Origin: a virus
Virus record (IMG/VR): IMGVR_UViG_3300046467_001943
Location: 1-20,159 of that record
Length of the DNA: 20,159 nucleotides
Direction: 5' to 3' (one strand)
The translations under genes were made by a program, and so were the position numbers. Shown piece by piece: positions 5,339-13,356 of this stretch. Each line of letters opens with the position of its first letter. Positions within the stretch are counted from its first letter, which is position 1. The notes under the pieces are model-generated. The model was not told where the DNA came from. It saw only the letters and a list, made by a program, of their open reading frames with translations, and searched no databases.

Positions 5339-6343
5339 ATGGACAAGATAGAAATACCGACACGGCAAGAAGCGGCGGAGATCGTCGCGAGCGCATCGCA
5401 CCAGTTGGAGTGGCTCCTCGGGACCGAGCCGACGGGTGGTGAAATCGATTGGGTGGGAGTCTTCGAGAGAGCTCAATCATCCCTCAACCTCTCCGGCTCC
5501 GGGCAACGCGGCGGGACGATAGTCCTCCGCGACTGGTATCCTCTCGACCGGACCCTCGTCCTCGACTCGCACGTTGAACTGGTGGGCGATTTTCGGGCCA
5601 AGCATCACCTCGGATCAAGTGCGGGCTTTAGGGCGGAGCAAGGCTTCACCGGTGACTATGTGCTGGAGTGGAAGAAACCGCAATCAGACACCCTCTATTC
5701 GAACTTCGGTGCAGGGTGCCGGATGCTGCACGTTCAGACCTGGCCCGGGAAGGGAGGCGTGTCCTTCCGGGGAGCACAGCAATCCGCAGGGATCGAGAAC
5801 TTGGTGGTGCGTGGTTTCGGAGAGTACGGGACCGGCTTGGTGCTCGGCGGCGACACCTATTCCGTCCGCGACGTCTTCCTCGACGCCACAATCGGTGGAG
5901 AGGCTTCAGCCGCCCGGGTCTGGTCGACAGGGTTGGCGACCAAGGAGAGAGTTCAGGGGCTCCTGGTTGAGAATCTGACCACCCACAACTGCGCGACCGG
6001 TTTGGAACTGAGTAATGCCGTGGAGGTGAAGGTTCAAAGTTTCGAGACTGAACTCACGACGATTCCGATTCGGCTTACTTACAACGCGATGGGATTGACC
6101 TTTGCGAACTGTCAAATCCGTCACACCGGGAACATTATGCACATCGAACGAGCACGGTGGCCGAGCGACTTTCTGGTAAAAGTGGGTGGAATGATGGTCG
6201 GAGATGAGAGAAGCGGATCGGTTCAGTTGCCTGGAGGCGGTGCAGCTTGGAAAACTCCGGGGAAAGTCTTCGAACTCGCAATCCAGGGGGATAGCGGAGG
6301 GATCTCTGTCATCGACGTCAAGGCAATGCGCGAGACAACCTAG
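5339..6343 (+). CDS. Right-handed beta-helix protein (pectate-lyase-like fold)
   Basis: A 334-residue protein. After a helical N-terminus (about 1-55), the segment RGGTIVLRDWYPLDRTLVLD with VELVGD is the usual opening of pectate-lyase-superfamily beta-helices. Repeating short strands follow, with turns such as IENLVVRGFGEYGTGLVLGG, SVRDVFLDATIGG, LLVENLTTHNC and LTFANCQIRHTGN, the pattern of successive coils. Phage proteins of this fold are mostly tailspikes or depolymerases cutting host polysaccharide. There is no signal peptide and no obvious virion-attachment domain. It is placed between early genes and the endolysin rather than with tail genes, which is unusual. No catalytic residues can be named. 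The fold is likely; role and substrate are unknown. Confidence 0.6.
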   Translation: MDKIEIPTRQEAAEIVASASHQLEWLLGTEPTGGEIDWVGVFERAQSSLNLSGSGQRGGTIVLRDWYPLDRTLVLDSHVELVGDFRAKHHLGSSAGFRAEQGFTGDYVLEWKKPQSDTLYSNFGAGCRMLHVQTWPGKGGVSFRGAQQSAGIENLVVRGFGEYGTGLVLGGDTYSVRDVFLDATIGGEASAARVWSTGLATKERVQGLLVENLTTHNCATGLELSNAVEVKVQSFETELTTIPIRLTYNAMGLTFANCQIRHTGNIMHIERARWPSDFLVKVGGMMVGDERSGSVQLPGGGAAWKTPGKVFELAIQGDSGGISVIDVKAMRETT

Positions 6344-6353
6344 GGGAGGAGGC

Positions 6354-6776
6354 ATGATGACTTACGGTGAATTCATCACGGGCCTTCGGCTCCGGCACTT
6401 CAGCGCAAAGGAACTGACAAGCTATGCCGAGCGGGTAAAGGCCGGCGTCCAGAACTCACTACCCCCGGAGGCGTTGTGGGGGAACATCGTCGTGCCTCTC
6501 TTTGTGCTCGACTGTCTCCGAGAGTCGATTGGCCGTCCGATAAAGATCGTCAGTTCATACCGGAGCGAACGCTACAACTCGATCCTCCCCGGAGCGGCAA
6601 GGAACAGCCAGCATCTCCGGAACTGTGCGATCGACTTTCAAGTCATCGGCCAGCGACCCGCCACCGCCTTCGATCGATTGCGGACGATGCGCGACGCCAA
6701 GGTCTTCGCGGGCGGTCTGGGACTCTACCGGACCTTCGTCCATATCGACAACCGCGGACGGTGCGCCACTTGGTAG
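6354..6776 (+). CDS. M15-family peptidase, probable endolysin
   Basis: A 140-residue single-domain enzyme of the peptidase M15A type, which cleaves peptide bonds in peptidoglycan cross-links. Zinc ligands are visible in the expected order: H87 and D94 in SQHLRNCAIDF and H130 in FVHIDNRG. The S-S-Y-R-S segment precedes them as in family members, and length agrees with phage M15 proteins. GGGGAGGAGG just upstream gives a strong ribosome binding site. Either of two adjacent ATGs (6354, 6357) could be used. There is no signal peptide or membrane anchor, so export would need a holin. It may instead help tail assembly or entry, but an endolysin between the early and late blocks is the simpler reading. 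Confidence 0.75.
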   Translation: MMTYGEFITGLRLRHFSAKELTSYAERVKAGVQNSLPPEALWGNIVVPLFVLDCLRESIGRPIKIVSSYRSERYNSILPGAARNSQHLRNCAIDFQVIGQRPATAFDRLRTMRDAKVFAGGLGLYRTFVHIDNRGRCATW

Positions 6777-6778
6777 CG

Positions 6779-7399
6779 ATGGCCCGGAGAATTCCAACGC
6801 ACAAGCCCAGGTCTTCGACCGCTGGCACCCGTGCTAAGACAAAGCAGGACTTGGTGAGGGCGCTGAGATCACGCTGGCGCTGGATCAAGTGCTCGCAAGC
6901 GGGCCGGAAGAGGGAGCCGCTATGTTGCGATCCCTTCGGGGATCATGGAGAGCGAGTGATGCCAGCGGAGCACCGGCACCACATCAAGCCGCTCACCGAG
7001 CGCCCGGATCTCCTGCTCGACTGGAGCAATCACGCCAGCCTCTGCAGCCGGTGCCACCACCGCGTCGAATCACTGGTCAGAGCCGGGGAACCCACCGAGC
7101 ACCTCTTCGAAGGAGAGAAGCGAGCTCACCGTCTGACCGGGACCACAGGAGCCGCTGAGAGCCCGACAGCGGAAAACTCGGACTCAGAGCCGCGTCATAG
7201 CCACAGAGCGCCCGTAGGACCGGGCAAGAGCCAAAGAGGACAAGCTCAGACCCCTCCCCCCCTTTCCCCGGCTCGGGTCGGGAGGGGGTCAAATCTCTGG
7301 GAGTACGATCCTCAAGGCCGGGGGCCAATAGCAGAAAAAAAGCGACACCTGCAAAAAAATCGAACCCCAGGGAATTCCCCATTGGGGAATTCCCCATGA
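6779..7399 (+). CDS. HNH endonuclease with a long low-complexity tail
   Basis: A 206-residue protein. The HNH core lies at about residues 40-105: KCSQ and LCCDPFGDHGE as the first Cys pair region, EHRHHIKPL with the catalytic His, an Asn in LDWSNHASL, and LCSRCHH as the second Cys pair. Such proteins beside terminase genes often help DNA packaging (established for HK97 gp74-like proteins). After about residue 120 the sequence is low in complexity, rich in S, P, G, E and R, and is encoded by DNA that also forms hairpins and palindromes (7249-7290, 7370-7416), so the tail may be shaped by regulatory DNA. The ATG is two bases after the peptidase stop; no strong ribosome binding site is seen. The first zinc knuckle is not a standard CxxC. 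Confidence 0.65.
   Translation: MARRIPTHKPRSSTAGTRAKTKQDLVRALRSRWRWIKCSQAGRKREPLCCDPFGDHGERVMPAEHRHHIKPLTERPDLLLDWSNHASLCSRCHHRVESLVRAGEPTEHLFEGEKRAHRLTGTTGAAESPTAENSDSEPRHSHRAPVGPGKSQRGQAQTPPPLSPARVGRGSNLWEYDPQGRGPIAEKKRHLQKNRTPGNSPLGNSP
7249..7290 (+). other. GC-rich hairpin in the HNH gene tail
   Basis: GACCCCTCCC (7249-7258) pairs with GGGAGGGGGTC (7280-7290) over ten base pairs with one bulged G. An inner stem CCCG (7267-7270) with CGGG (7274-7277) stacks within the loop. No T run follows, so it is not a standard terminator. Confidence 0.5.
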
Positions 7400-7416
7400 G
7401 GTCATCGGGAATTCCC
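7370..7416. promoter_or_regulatory. Three GGGAATTCCC palindromes before the methyltransferase
   Basis: Palindromes occur at 7370-7380, 7384-7395 and 7407-7416, each containing GGGAATTCCC with an EcoRI-type GAATTC core. The first two can also pair with each other as an 11-base-pair hairpin with a 3-base loop (GGGAATTCCCC, ATT, GGGGAATTCCC). They end 13 bases before the methyltransferase start. They could be an operator array or a translational hairpin. Centre-to-centre distances are about 14 and 22 bases. Confidence 0.6.
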
Positions 7417-7429
7417 TCGCGAGAAAGTC

Positions 7430-8827
7430 ATGAAAGTTCAATGCGCTCACGAAGAGCTCCAACCGATCGAAGAGCTCAAGGCTCACCCGAAGAATCCGAA
7501 CCAGCACCCAGAGAGACAGGTCGAACTCCTCGCGAAGATCATCGCGGCGACGGGATGGCGCTCGCCGATTGTTGTCTCGAAGCGCTCCGGGTTCATCACC
7601 AAGGGTCATGGTCGGCTGCTGGCCGCGTTTAAGGCGGGCTTCACGGAGGTCCCGGTCGACCTTCAGGACTACGACTCAGAGGAGGAGGAACTCGCTGATA
7701 TGGTGGCCGACAATGACATTGCGGATCTCGCTGAGATGGATCTCGATATGCGGAGCTCGATCCTTGAGGAGCTCGAAGCGATGGACTATCCGATGGAGCT
7801 CGTCGACTTCTCCGAGGCGGAAGAAGAGGAGCCGTTCGCAGGACTGACCGACGAGGACAGCTTGCCCGATGAGGTTGAGCAGAAGACGAAGCCAGGGGAG
7901 TTGTGGCAGCTTGGCGAGCACCGGCTGTTGTGCGGGGACTGTCGAGATGCCGATTCTGTGGCGAGGCTCATGGATGGCCGGCAAATCAATGTCGCGATCA
8001 CCTCGCCGCCGTATGCGAGTCAGAGAAAGTATGACGAGGAGAGCGGATTCAAGCCGATCCATCCCGACGCTTTCGTCGAGTGGTTCGACGGGGTGCAGAA
8101 GCAAGTCGCGGCACATCTCGCAAGCGATGGGTCATGGTTCGTCAACATCAAGGAACACTGCGAGGAGGGTCAGCGGGTGCTCTATGTGAAGGACTTGACC
8201 CTCGCGCACGTTCGGGAATGGGGATGGCGCTTCGTCGACGAATACATTTGGACGCATGGCGGTACGCCGAAGATCGCTCGGGCTCGATTCAAGAACGGGT
8301 GGGAACCGATCTTCCAATTCACAAGGGACTCGCATAAGTTCAGACCGGAATCTGTCATGCACCCAACAGACAGCATACCAGATTGGAAGGAAGAGGCTTC
8401 TCTTCACGGCGGCGAATACCACCCGAGCATGAGGTCGGGTCTGGTTCAGGGCAGGAGGAAAACATACAAGGGTCCGATTCACAAAGTGCAGGGATTGCCC
8501 GGATCGGGGGCAGCCATCCACAACGCGATCGCAGAGTCTGCGAGCAGCATGGCTTACCCGTCCAACGTCCTGTCGCTCGGCAAGAATCGCGAGGCGCTTG
8601 GCCACTCGGCAGCATACCCTGTAGCGCTCCCCGAGTTCTTCATAAAAGCGTGCTCCGACGAGGCGGATGCGATCTATGACCCGTTCCTCGGCAGCGGGAC
8701 AACCCTGATCGCCGCCGAGCGGCTCAGTCGCAATTGCTACGGTCTGGAGATCTCGGCGGAGTACTGCGACATCATCATCCGGCGATGGGAAGACTACACC
8801 GGCAAGAGCGCCCTGTTGATTGCGTGA
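7430..8827 (+). CDS. ParB-domain/DNA methyltransferase fusion
   Basis: A 465-residue protein. Residues 1-110 form a ParB/Srx-like domain: LKAHPKNPNQHPERQ, then WRSPIVV and the GHGRLLAA box. A very acidic linker follows (many EEE and D), then a DNA methyltransferase domain from about 145. Catalytic motif IV is TSPPY (191-195), and the AdoMet-binding motif DPFLGSG comes later (417-423), giving the beta-group order. TSPPY is more typical of N4-cytosine than N6-adenine enzymes (family knowledge), so m4C is the better guess. The target site is unknown. No cognate restriction gene is seen, so it is probably an orphan enzyme protecting phage DNA. The ATG at 7430 has only a weak purine stretch in front. 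Fusion of ParB and methyltransferase is known in phages. Confidence 0.85.
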   Translation: MKVQCAHEELQPIEELKAHPKNPNQHPERQVELLAKIIAATGWRSPIVVSKRSGFITKGHGRLLAAFKAGFTEVPVDLQDYDSEEEELADMVADNDIADLAEMDLDMRSSILEELEAMDYPMELVDFSEAEEEEPFAGLTDEDSLPDEVEQKTKPGELWQLGEHRLLCGDCRDADSVARLMDGRQINVAITSPPYASQRKYDEESGFKPIHPDAFVEWFDGVQKQVAAHLASDGSWFVNIKEHCEEGQRVLYVKDLTLAHVREWGWRFVDEYIWTHGGTPKIARARFKNGWEPIFQFTRDSHKFRPESVMHPTDSIPDWKEEASLHGGEYHPSMRSGLVQGRRKTYKGPIHKVQGLPGSGAAIHNAIAESASSMAYPSNVLSLGKNREALGHSAAYPVALPEFFIKACSDEADAIYDPFLGSGTTLIAAERLSRNCYGLEISAEYCDIIIRRWEDYTGKSALLIA

Positions 8828-8850
8828 TGAGATTCCGCTAGAGTGGAACA

Positions 8851-9300
8851 ATGAAAGACACCGACGCACTCGGAAGGAGAAGACACCCGAACCAATCCGC
8901 CGGGTGTAAGGGTCTCCCGGTCCCTGGGGACGGGGGAGCGGATTTGGTCTGTCCAGCGTGGCTCGGCAAGGTGGGCAAGGAGGAGTGGGGCCGGGCGGTC
9001 AGGGATCTCCGGGCGGCAGGGATTCTCTCCTCGAAGGACGCTCCCGCTCTTGAACTCTACGCCGGTGCCTTCGAGGAGTATCGCTGGGCGCGGGCCGATG
9101 TGGTGAAGAACGGAATGACGAAGATGACAAAAACCGAACGCGGCCATGACGTCGAGAGGAAGAACCCTGCTTGCACCGTTATGAATAGCGCCTGGGCAAG
9201 ATGCCGAACCCTCCTCCATGAGCTCGGGCTCACGCCACGGAGCAGCATGGGAGCGGGAGACGGAGGAGATGACTTCGAGAAGCTGATGGGATTGTGTTGA
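8851..9300 (+). CDS. Terminase small subunit, P27 family
   Basis: A 149-residue protein that would recognise phage DNA and regulate the packaging motor. It shows the P27-family pattern: a Gly/Pro-rich start, CPAWLGKVGKEEWGRAV, then LRAAGILSSKDAPALELYAG, FEEYRWARADV, a conserved NPA (KNPACTVM) and the ending LHELGLTPRSS. Length fits the family. It lies directly before the large subunit, overlapping it by a few bases. The start at 8851 is the first ATG after the methyltransferase stop; a GAGTGGAA stretch is a poor ribosome binding site. Confidence 0.8.
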   Translation: MKDTDALGRRRHPNQSAGCKGLPVPGDGGADLVCPAWLGKVGKEEWGRAVRDLRAAGILSSKDAPALELYAGAFEEYRWARADVVKNGMTKMTKTERGHDVERKNPACTVMNSAWARCRTLLHELGLTPRSSMGAGDGGDDFEKLMGLC

Positions 9301-11006
9301 GCGACGGGGAAAGACCAACGGAATACGCGGAAGCGATCACCGCCGGGAAGATCCTTGCAGGGGGGAAAGTCATCCGGACCTGCGAACGGCACCTTGCGGA
9401 CCTCAAGAGAGCCGAAGAAGAGAGCTTTCCGTTCTACTTCGACACTGCTGCGGCCGATCGAGTCCTGAAGTTCGCCGGGCTCTGCTACCATTACAAGGGA
9501 CCGCTGGCCGGGAAGCCCTTCGAGCCCGACCTCTTTCAAGCGTTCATCCTCGGATCGATCATGGGTTGGAAGCGCAAGGCGACCGGGCTCCGGCGCTTCC
9601 GGATTGCCTACGTCGAGATGGGAAGGAAGAACGCGAAGACTTTCCTGGCCGCGGTGCTCGCGTTATACCTCCTCGCTCTCGATGGCGAGTCGGGGGCGGA
9701 GATCTACTCCGCCGCGACGAAGATGAAGCAAGCGAAGATCGTGTGGGACATGGCGGAGAAGATCGCCCGCCGCTCCCCTGCTCTCAAAAACAAATTCCGC
9801 ACCCGCTACTCGAAGCTCGAATTCGAACGCACCGACAGCTTCTTCGAACCTCTCCCGGCTGACAGCGACAAGCTCGACGGGCTCAACCCGCACGTTGGGA
9901 TCGCGGACGAGTTCCATGCTTGGCCGCACCGTGCGCTCTGGGATCAGTTGGAAGACGGGATGGGATCGAGGGACCAACCGCTCATCTTCGCCATCACCAC
10001 CGCCGGACATGACAAGGACGGGATCTGCTACCAAGTCCGGACCCACTGTTGCAACGTCCTTGAGCTCGAAGGCTACGAGGATGAGGAGACCTTCGTCTTC
10101 ATAGCGGCTCCGGATCAGGAAGACATCGACTCCCCGGACGGTTGGAAGAAGCGGGAGACCTGGGCGAAGGCTAACCCGGCACTCGGAACAGCGAAGAATC
10201 TAGACTTCATGAAGGCACAGATCGACCGGGCGATTCAAATGCCGAGCAAGGAGAACACCGTCAAGACCAAGCAACTCAACATCTGGACGAGCGGCGAGAT
10301 CAAGTGGCTCGACATGGCGCGGTTTGAAGACTGTGGCAGGACGAAGATCTCTTACCCGGATGCGTGGGAATCGATGATTGGAAGAGAGTGCTTCACCGGG
10401 CTCGACCTCTCCGCGAAAGTGGACTTCACCGCCGCCGCTCATCTCTTCCCTCCGAGCGAGAAGGATGAGAAGTGGGTGATCCTCCTCCGCCTCTGGGTGC
10501 CGGAAGCGACCGCGGAACTGCGAGAGCGAAGGGACCGCATCCCGCTCAAGAAGTGGGTGAGCGAGGGATTCGTGCAGCTAACCGACGGAGAGGTGGTCGA
10601 CTATGATCAGGTCGAGGCGGATCTCAAAAGCGATGGCGACTTGTTCCGGATCAAGGAGATCGGTTTCGATCCTTGGAATGCCGGGGCGACCGCGACGCAC
10701 CTCGAAGTCGACGGGTTCAACATGGTCCAGATGCGTCAAGGATTCGCGACAATGGCGCATCCCACGAAGGAGTTTGAGGTCATGGTGATGCGTCGGGAGT
10801 TCGAGCACTTCGGGAACCCTGCTCTCCGGTGGATGGCGAAGAACGCTCAAGTGGTCAGGGACAGCAACGACAATCTCAGACCGGGAAAGAACCGGAGTGC
10901 CGACCGGATCGATGGAATCGTGGCGAGCATCATGGCGCTCGGGAGAGCGCTTGTCAGTGCCGATGCCGAGAGCGTCTACGAGAAGCGAGGTCCGCTTGTG
11001 ATATGA
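9294..11006 (+). CDS. Terminase large subunit (HK97-like)
   Basis: A 570-residue packaging ATPase and nuclease. The N-terminal ATPase has a Walker A-like loop at about residues 109-116 (GRKNAKT, the deviant form usual in this family), Walker B at about 202-206 (GIADE) and a coupling ITTAG motif. The C-terminal RNase H-like nuclease shows acidic residues in GLDLSAKVDFTA (about 369), GFDPWNA and DRIDGIVA. It fits full-length members of the family. The start codon is GTG at 9294 or TTG at 9297, both overlapping the small subunit's end. The next gene overlaps the stop as ATGA. Assignment is firm; only the start is uncertain. Confidence 0.92.
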   Translation: MLSDGERPTEYAEAITAGKILAGGKVIRTCERHLADLKRAEEESFPFYFDTAAADRVLKFAGLCYHYKGPLAGKPFEPDLFQAFILGSIMGWKRKATGLRRFRIAYVEMGRKNAKTFLAAVLALYLLALDGESGAEIYSAATKMKQAKIVWDMAEKIARRSPALKNKFRTRYSKLEFERTDSFFEPLPADSDKLDGLNPHVGIADEFHAWPHRALWDQLEDGMGSRDQPLIFAITTAGHDKDGICYQVRTHCCNVLELEGYEDEETFVFIAAPDQEDIDSPDGWKKRETWAKANPALGTAKNLDFMKAQIDRAIQMPSKENTVKTKQLNIWTSGEIKWLDMARFEDCGRTKISYPDAWESMIGRECFTGLDLSAKVDFTAAAHLFPPSEKDEKWVILLRLWVPEATAELRERRDRIPLKKWVSEGFVQLTDGEVVDYDQVEADLKSDGDLFRIKEIGFDPWNAGATATHLEVDGFNMVQMRQGFATMAHPTKEFEVMVMRREFEHFGNPALRWMAKNAQVVRDSNDNLRPGKNRSADRIDGIVASIMALGRALVSADAESVYEKRGPLVI

Positions 11007-11248
11007 CTCAGAGCCGACCAGCAAGATCGATCACCGGAGCGGAATATCGGTTGCGTTGCGACGCTCTGGGCTTGTCCGTCACCGTCCTGGCCGAACTCCT
11101 CGGAATCAATCGGCGCGGATTGCACAAACGATTCGTGCCGGAATCGGTGGTCAGGACGGAAGCAGTTCTCGCACTTGAGATGCTGGAGCACCGGGTTCTC
11201 GCTTTGCGCTACGATCGGATCATCAGCGGGAGCCCTGGCGGGAAGTGA
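11003..11248 (+). CDS. Small helix-turn-helix protein between terminase and portal
   Basis: An 81-residue protein. TGAEYRLRCDALGLSVTVLA followed by ELLGINRRGLHKRF has the spacing of a Cro/C1-type helix-turn-helix, with a shallow helix 2 and recognition helix 3 around NRRGLHKR. The rest is a helix rich in L, E and R that may dimerise. The ATG overlaps the terminase stop, so it is co-translated with late genes. It could regulate late transcription or assist packaging. A gene of this kind here is uncommon, and no specific family is recognised. Confidence 0.5.
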   Translation: MTQSRPARSITGAEYRLRCDALGLSVTVLAELLGINRRGLHKRFVPESVVRTEAVLALEMLEHRVLALRYDRIISGSPGGK

Positions 11249-11307
11249 ACAAAGTTCTCTTCTCAGCGTATCGCGGCGGTCGGCAAGGACGGGCAAAATG
11301 AACGCGA

Positions 11308-12519
11308 GTGAATTGGCCCTTTTTAAAACGGCGCAAGGCCGATGTGCAAGCGAGCACGATGACCGACCCGGCGCAGTGGCTCATCGATGCGTTGAGCAGA
11401 AAGAGCTCGAGTGGTCTTTCGGTAACCCCCGGAAAGATCCTCGGGATCGCGGTGGTCTATGCTTGCGTCAACGTGATCTCGAAGTGTTTCGCCACTCTCC
11501 CGATCCGGCTCTACCAAGGTGGCCCGGACGGGAGCAAGAAGATCTTGCGCCTCGACCCGATGCACCAGTTGCTAGCGGTCAAGCCCAATCCCGAGATGAC
11601 CTCGGTCGACTTCCGCCGCGTGATGCAAGCGCACCTCTCGCTGCACAACAATGCCTACGCCGAGGTCGTGCGCAATGGCGCGGGCCAGCCCGCGGAGCTC
11701 TGGCCGATCCACCCGGCGAACATCACGCCGGACCGAACGGAAGACGGTGTTCTCTACTATAAGTTCCGGCACCAACTCGACGGGCGCGATCCGCTTCCGA
11801 TGTCGGATGTCCTCCACCTTCGAGGGCTGACCTTCGACGGAATATACGGGTTCGATCCGGTGGGCGGTCTGAAGGACGTCTTCGGGCTGGCAATGGCGCT
11901 CGACACGAATGCCGCGAAGTTCTTCGCGAACGATTCGAAGCCGGGGACCATCCTCTCCACTGAGCAAGCTCTCAGCGACCGCGCATACAACCGACTAAAG
12001 CAGTCGATGGAACAGAGCCGCGGAGTTGAGAAGGCGCACCAATACAAGATCTTTGAGGAGGGACTCAAGATCCTCACCGCCCGCCAGGCGAACCGAGAAA
12101 GTCAGATGGACGAGAGCCGGGCGCGTCAGTCTTTGGAGATTTGTAGAATCTACAACGTGCCTCCGCACAAGGTTCAGATCCTTGACAACGCGACCTTCTC
12201 CAACATCGAGGAGCAACAAATCGATTGGGTCGCCGATTGCATCCTACCGTTGGCGGTCACCTGGGAGTCGGCACTCGCTCGACTACTACTCAGTGAGCGC
12301 GACCGCATCACGGGCAAGTTCTTCAAGCTCGATCTTCGCGGACTCATGCGCGGGAAAATGCAGGAGCGGGCCGACTATTATTCGAAGCTGATCACTGCCG
12401 GCGTCTTGTCGCGGAACGAAGCTCGCGTCTTCGAGGATCTCGACCCGATCGACGGTCTCGACGAGATGCTCGAACCCATGAACATGGCCCCGGCGGGAGC
12501 CAGATCGGAACAGGACTAA
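11308..12519 (+). CDS. Portal protein (HK97-like)
   Basis: A 403-residue protein forming the dodecameric DNA gate at the capsid vertex. Recognisable stretches include the start NWPFLKRR, VVYACVNVISKCFATLPIRL, LHNNAYAEVVRNGAG, HLRGLTFDGIYG, and late FSNIEEQQIDWV and LITAGVLSRNEAR, all typical of HK97 gp3-like portals. Length is typical. I use GTG at 11308, since an ATG at 11298 is in a different frame. The gene follows a 59-base gap and its stop shares one base with the protease start (TAATG). Confidence 0.9.
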   Translation: MNWPFLKRRKADVQASTMTDPAQWLIDALSRKSSSGLSVTPGKILGIAVVYACVNVISKCFATLPIRLYQGGPDGSKKILRLDPMHQLLAVKPNPEMTSVDFRRVMQAHLSLHNNAYAEVVRNGAGQPAELWPIHPANITPDRTEDGVLYYKFRHQLDGRDPLPMSDVLHLRGLTFDGIYGFDPVGGLKDVFGLAMALDTNAAKFFANDSKPGTILSTEQALSDRAYNRLKQSMEQSRGVEKAHQYKIFEEGLKILTARQANRESQMDESRARQSLEICRIYNVPPHKVQILDNATFSNIEEQQIDWVADCILPLAVTWESALARLLLSERDRITGKFFKLDLRGLMRGKMQERADYYSKLITAGVLSRNEARVFEDLDPIDGLDEMLEPMNMAPAGARSEQD

Positions 12520-13352
12520 TGGAAAAAATTCTCATGAAAGCACTCGGCCCCGACCGTCAGGACAGTCGGTATTGGTTCGCGGAAGCCGCGAAGCGGGCGA
12601 GGAGAAAGTTCGGCCCCGACGAAGTATTCGGTGAGAAGCCGGAGTGGCTTAACATTTCGATGCTTGGGGATCGGGTCGCCGAGCTCCGGATTTACGGACA
12701 GATCACCGAGTTCCCCTGGGTCGACGGAGAGGTCAGCGCCAGCCAGATCTACGAGGAGCTCTCCGGGCTTGAGGCGGATGAGATCCATGTGCGGATCAAC
12801 TCGCCGGGCGGAAGTGTCTTCGAAGGGCTTGCGATCTACTCCCTCCTCCGTGAGCAGAAGGCTAAGGTCATCGGCCACATCGACGGCATTGCGGCGAGTG
12901 CCGCCACCTTCCCGGCTCTGGGATGCGACTCGCTCTCGATGTGTGAAGGTGGGCAGTTCATGATTCACAAGCCTTATACCCTCGAAGTCGGCAACTCCGA
13001 CGAGATGAGGAGAACCGCCGACATCCTCGACAAGATCGAAAGCGGGATGGTGGCTGTCTACCAACGCAAGACCAAAGCGAACAAGGCCGAGATCCGATCG
13101 ATGGTCAGTGACGAAACTTGGATGACCGCCGCGGAAGCGCTGGAGATGGGGTTCGTCGATTCGATTGCCGAAGAGCAGGAAGAGCAAGAGGATCCGGCCA
13201 GGACAAACGAGACAGTCGGTCAAAAGATTTCCGAGCCCGTTGAGGCTCAAACAGATCTCCAAGCTGGTGAGGAGCCAGAGCGGGAAACAATTCCTCACGG
13301 AGCGAAGGCGCGACGCCTAAAGCTCTTCGAGCGACAACTGACACAAAATTAG
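12519..13352 (+). CDS. ClpP-like prohead maturation protease
   Basis: A 277-residue serine protease of the S14 type that trims scaffold regions of the capsid protein. The core has INSPGGSVFEGLAIYSLL, the nucleophile S127 in GIAASAATF, and H150 in FMIHKPY. A likely third residue is in TAAEALEMGFVDSI. The first 55 residues precede the core strand AELRIYGQI and may bind the prohead. The C-terminal 60 residues are acidic and polar, ending in a basic stretch. The ATG shares a base with the portal stop; a second in-frame ATG lies five codons later. The capsid gene follows after four bases. Confidence 0.88.
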   Translation: MEKILMKALGPDRQDSRYWFAEAAKRARRKFGPDEVFGEKPEWLNISMLGDRVAELRIYGQITEFPWVDGEVSASQIYEELSGLEADEIHVRINSPGGSVFEGLAIYSLLREQKAKVIGHIDGIAASAATFPALGCDSLSMCEGGQFMIHKPYTLEVGNSDEMRRTADILDKIESGMVAVYQRKTKANKAEIRSMVSDETWMTAAEALEMGFVDSIAEEQEEQEDPARTNETVGQKISEPVEAQTDLQAGEEPERETIPHGAKARRLKLFERQLTQN

Positions 13353-13356
13353 TGTA

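Noticed and set aside
7396-7632. Plus-strand frame starting at the HNH stop (ATGA overlap)
   Set aside because: The overlap looks like a gene start, but the frame runs out of register through the conserved ParB domain and gives an Arg/Ser-rich product typical of a shadow.
6779-8827. HNH nuclease plus methyltransferase as a restriction-modification pair
   Set aside because: The HNH protein looks like the phage packaging-associated type beside terminase genes, and ParB-methyltransferase fusions are usually orphan. There is no direct evidence of a pair.
11298-11762. ATG at 11298 as start of a gene before the portal
   Set aside because: It is in a different frame from the portal, and the product is not recognisable. 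The GTG at 11308 gives the standard portal N-terminus.
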